Part shown: one piece after another, positions 62,016 to 64,000 of the stretch | Layout: every line of letters starts with the position of its first letter | How positions within the stretch are numbered: position 1 is the first letter of the stretch | Source of the DNA: Xanthomonas sp. DAR 80977 | GTDB taxonomy: Bacteria; Pseudomonadota; Gammaproteobacteria; Xanthomonadales; Xanthomonadaceae | Assembly (NCBI RefSeq): GCF_041240605.1 | Contig: NZ_CP162487.1 | Location: forward strand, 4,471,001 to 4,535,000 | Direction of reading: 5' to 3' | Length of the DNA: 64,000 nucleotides | Translations under genes and position numbers: made by a program | Notes under the pieces: model-generated | What the model was told of the DNA's origin: nothing | Seen by the model: the letters and a program-made list of their open reading frames with translations, nothing else | Databases searched by the model: none

Positions 62016-62388
62016 GTCCGTCCAGTGCTGGGGAGCTGATCGGGCGATTGTACGACCAGACCGGATATTGGTTGCAAGTGAAACGGAATCGCCGGCTGTC
62101 GGCGGGTTCGCGCCGCCTTTTGTGCAATGCGCCAATTCAGCGTAGACTGGCCAGGTCTGCATGCGGCCGTCCGTTTCCCTCAGGGACCGCCGGCGAGGCC
62201 AGGATCGTTCGATCCGCTCGCCCGCCCCGCCCGACGCCTTTCGTGGTGCCGACAAACCCGAGCGCTGTCTGCTCCGGGTTGATCCACCCTCTCGCAGCGC
62301 GGTTCACGGGAACGCTCCGAGCCTCACCTCACTTGCGTCTGCACGCCGGCACGTCCCGGCGACGGCGCGTTATCCGGAGCTTTCCTCG
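62016..62388. promoter_or_regulatory. Divergent region with long putative leader of the RNA helicase gene
   Basis: 373 bp between the divergent FAH-family and helicase genes, without a credible gene. AT-richer sequence at 62040-62085 is the likely promoter area. If transcription starts there the helicase mRNA would have a leader of about 250-300 bases, rich in short inverted repeats (for example gcacgccggc / gccggcacgt region, 62341-62352). Such leaders occur on autoregulated RNA-helicase genes. Confidence 0.45.
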
Positions 62389-63747
62389 ATGTCGTTCGAA
62401 TCCCTGGGCCTGGCGCCCTTCCTGCTGCGTGCGTTGGCCGAGCAGGGCTACGAAACCCCCACCCCGATCCAGTTGCAGGCGATCCCGCTGGCGCTGGCCG
62501 GCCACGACCTGATGGCCGGCGCGCAGACCGGCACCGGCAAGACCGCCGCGTTCGGCCTGCCGCTGCTGCAACACTTGGGCACCACGCCGCAGCCGGTCGG
62601 CCCCGGTCCGCGCAAGCCGCGCGCGCTGATCCTGACCCCGACCCGCGAGCTGGCCACCCAGGTGCATGACAGCCTGCGCGGCTACAGCAAGTACCTGCGC
62701 ATCCCCAGCACCACCATCTACGGCGGCGTCGGCATGGGCAACCAGCTCGACGCGCTGCGCCGCGGCGTGGACCTGCTGATCGCCTGCCCGGGCCGCCTGC
62801 TCGATCACCTCGAGCGCCGCAGCGTGGACCTGTCGGGCATCGAGATCCTGGTGCTGGACGAGGCCGACCGCATGCTCGACATGGGCTTCCTGCCCTCGAT
62901 CAAGCGCATCCTGGCCAAGCTGCCCAAGCAGAACCGGCAGACCCTGCTGTTCTCGGCCACCTTCGAGGAAGGCATCAAGCAGCTGGCCCGCGAGTTCATG
63001 CACGACCCGCAGGAAATCCAGGCCACGCCGAGCAACACCGTCGCCGACACCATCACCCACCGCGTGCACCCGGTCGATGGCACCCGCAAGCGCGAGCTGC
63101 TGCTGCACCTGCTGGCCGCCGATTCGCGCATGCAGACCCTGGTGTTCGCGCGCACCAAGCACGGCGCCGACAAGCTGACCATGTTCCTGGACAAGTCCGG
63201 GCTGAAGACCGCGGCGATCCACGGCAACAAGAGCCAGGGCCAGCGCCTGCGCGCGCTGAGCGACTTCAAGGCCGGCCGCATCACGGTGCTGGTGGCGACC
63301 GACATCGCCGCGCGCGGCATCGACATCGACCAGCTGCCGAAGGTCATCAACTACGACCTGCCGATGGTCGCCGAGGACTACGTGCACCGCATCGGCCGCA
63401 CCGGCCGCAACGGCTCGCAGGGCGAGGCGGTGTCGCTGGTGGCGCAGGACGAGGCCAAGCTGCTGCGTGCGATCGCGCGCATGCTCAAGCGCGACATGGA
63501 CATCCGCGACGTGCCGGGCTTCGAGCCGGTCACGCCGATCCGCTGGGGCAACAACAACCCGGCCGACGAGCGTCCGGGCGGCCAGCGTCCGCCGCGCAAG
63601 AGCACCCATGCGCGCCGCCCGCACGGCGATGCGCCGCGTCCGCACGCGCATGCCGGCACCAAGCCGGCCGGCGCCCAGCCCAACGGCGGGCGTGGCCAGG
63701 GCCGCCGCCAGGCCAACGGCGGCAATCGCCAGCCCGGCGCGCGCTGA
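62389..63747 (+). CDS. rhlE: DEAD-box ATP-dependent RNA helicase (RhlE-like)
   Basis: RNA-remodelling helicase of 452 residues. All motifs are present: Q motif YETPTPIQLQAIP, I AQTGTGKTA, Ia PTRELATQV, II DEAD, III SAT, IV LVFARTK, V ATDIAARGIDI, VI HRIGRTGRNG. The C-terminal 75 residues are a disordered basic tail rich in Arg, Gly, Pro and His, a typical RNA-binding extension. Start ATG 62389 with ggag 10 bases upstream. A strong terminator follows. Confidence 0.93.
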   Translation: MSFESLGLAPFLLRALAEQGYETPTPIQLQAIPLALAGHDLMAGAQTGTGKTAAFGLPLLQHLGTTPQPVGPGPRKPRALILTPTRELATQVHDSLRGYSKYLRIPSTTIYGGVGMGNQLDALRRGVDLLIACPGRLLDHLERRSVDLSGIEILVLDEADRMLDMGFLPSIKRILAKLPKQNRQTLLFSATFEEGIKQLAREFMHDPQEIQATPSNTVADTITHRVHPVDGTRKRELLLHLLAADSRMQTLVFARTKHGADKLTMFLDKSGLKTAAIHGNKSQGQRLRALSDFKAGRITVLVATDIAARGIDIDQLPKVINYDLPMVAEDYVHRIGRTGRNGSQGEAVSLVAQDEAKLLRAIARMLKRDMDIRDVPGFEPVTPIRWGNNNPADERPGGQRPPRKSTHARRPHGDAPRPHAHAGTKPAGAQPNGGRGQGRRQANGGNRQPGAR

Positions 63748-63794
63748 GGCCGCCAGCGCGATCCGCGCACGCGGATCGCGCGCTGCAAGCGAAC

Positions 63795-63821
63795 AGCCGC
63801 CCTTCGGGGCGGCTTTTTTTT
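63795..63821 (+). terminator. Rho-independent terminator after the RNA helicase gene
   Basis: Stem agccgccc / gggcggct with a ttcg tetraloop followed by eight T. Confidence 0.93.
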
Positions 63822-63928
63822 GCGCGCCGCATTGGCGCCACGCGACCCTCGCGTGCACGGCACGCCGTCCGGCCCGGCACCGCGCGCGGCAGTCGCTGCC
63901 GCACGCGCCATCGCGCCGGAGCGGCTGC

Positions 63929-64000
63929 CTAGCCCTCGATCAACGCGGCATTGCGCTCGATCTGCGCGCGATACGCGTCCAGCACCGCGGCGGTGCGCAC
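63929..64000 (-). CDS. C-terminal end of an unidentified protein (partial)
   Basis: The last 72 bases read leftward as VRTAAVLDAYRAQIERNAAL-IEG and a TAG stop, a plausible helical C-terminus with normal codon use for this genome. It enters from the right edge. Too short to name. The 120 bp before it, downstream of the helicase terminator, show no other gene. Confidence 0.4.
   Translation of the reverse strand: MRTAAVLDAYRAQIERNAALIEG

Overview
The window is a GC-rich chromosomal segment of a plant-associated gammaproteobacterium, almost certainly a Xanthomonas (Lysobacterales). Four things point there: the xanA-xanB pair beside rmlBACD; a secreted family 1 pectate lyase; several intergenic repeat families typical of xanthomonads; and a variable lipopolysaccharide (LPS) locus lying between electron-transfer-flavoprotein genes and metB, the known O-antigen hot spot of this genus. 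I see no tRNA, rRNA, CRISPR array, complete insertion sequence or prophage.

Layout. 1-7.2 kb is an ancestral block in the same order as in Escherichia coli: lptG-lptF divergent from pepA-holC-valS, followed by a small membrane methyltransferase. 7.3-13.8 kb holds a secreted pectate lyase, a pssA / psi-like (HolD candidate) / rimI operon, a DUF4124 protein, proS and an H-NS-type protein. 13.9-18.9 kb has a ThrE-type exporter and an MCE lipid-transport operon (permease, ATPase, MCE protein, lipoprotein). 18.9-25.9 kb carries two tandem copies of a 152-bp repeat, an AlkB-type dioxygenase, ETF-ubiquinone oxidoreductase, a large RgpF-HAD protein and a 3-oxoacid CoA-transferase. 26-34.3 kb makes nucleotide sugars (xanA, xanB, rmlBACD) and ETF (etfBA).

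34.3-54.2 kb is the variable surface-glycan locus, made of two convergent operons. The rightward operon starts with a HAD-UbiA fusion, then DprE1-like and DprE2-like proteins. Together these are the enzymes that turn PRPP and a polyprenyl phosphate into polyprenyl-phosphoryl-D-arabinofuranose, as in mycobacterial cell-wall synthesis. It continues with an SDR epimerase, two polytopic GT-C-like proteins, a FAD oxidoreductase and a GtrA-like flippase. The leftward operon, starting one base after metB, encodes a Wzm/Wzt O-antigen exporter, a WbdD-like methyltransferase/kinase-like/coiled-coil protein, two large GT2 glycosyltransferases and a small lipoprotein. My main hypothesis is that the ABC-exported O-antigen (or another exported target) is decorated in the periplasm with D-arabinofuranose by a Gtr-like module whose usual sugar-loading enzyme is replaced by the Dpr pathway.

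54.2-64 kb returns to conserved genes: metB, a CBS-type cystathionine synthase, a DUF465 protein, a DUF4398/OmpA-like pair, pilU, a large REP palindrome, the maiA/fah pair of tyrosine breakdown, and a DEAD-box RNA helicase. A few codons of another leftward gene end the window.
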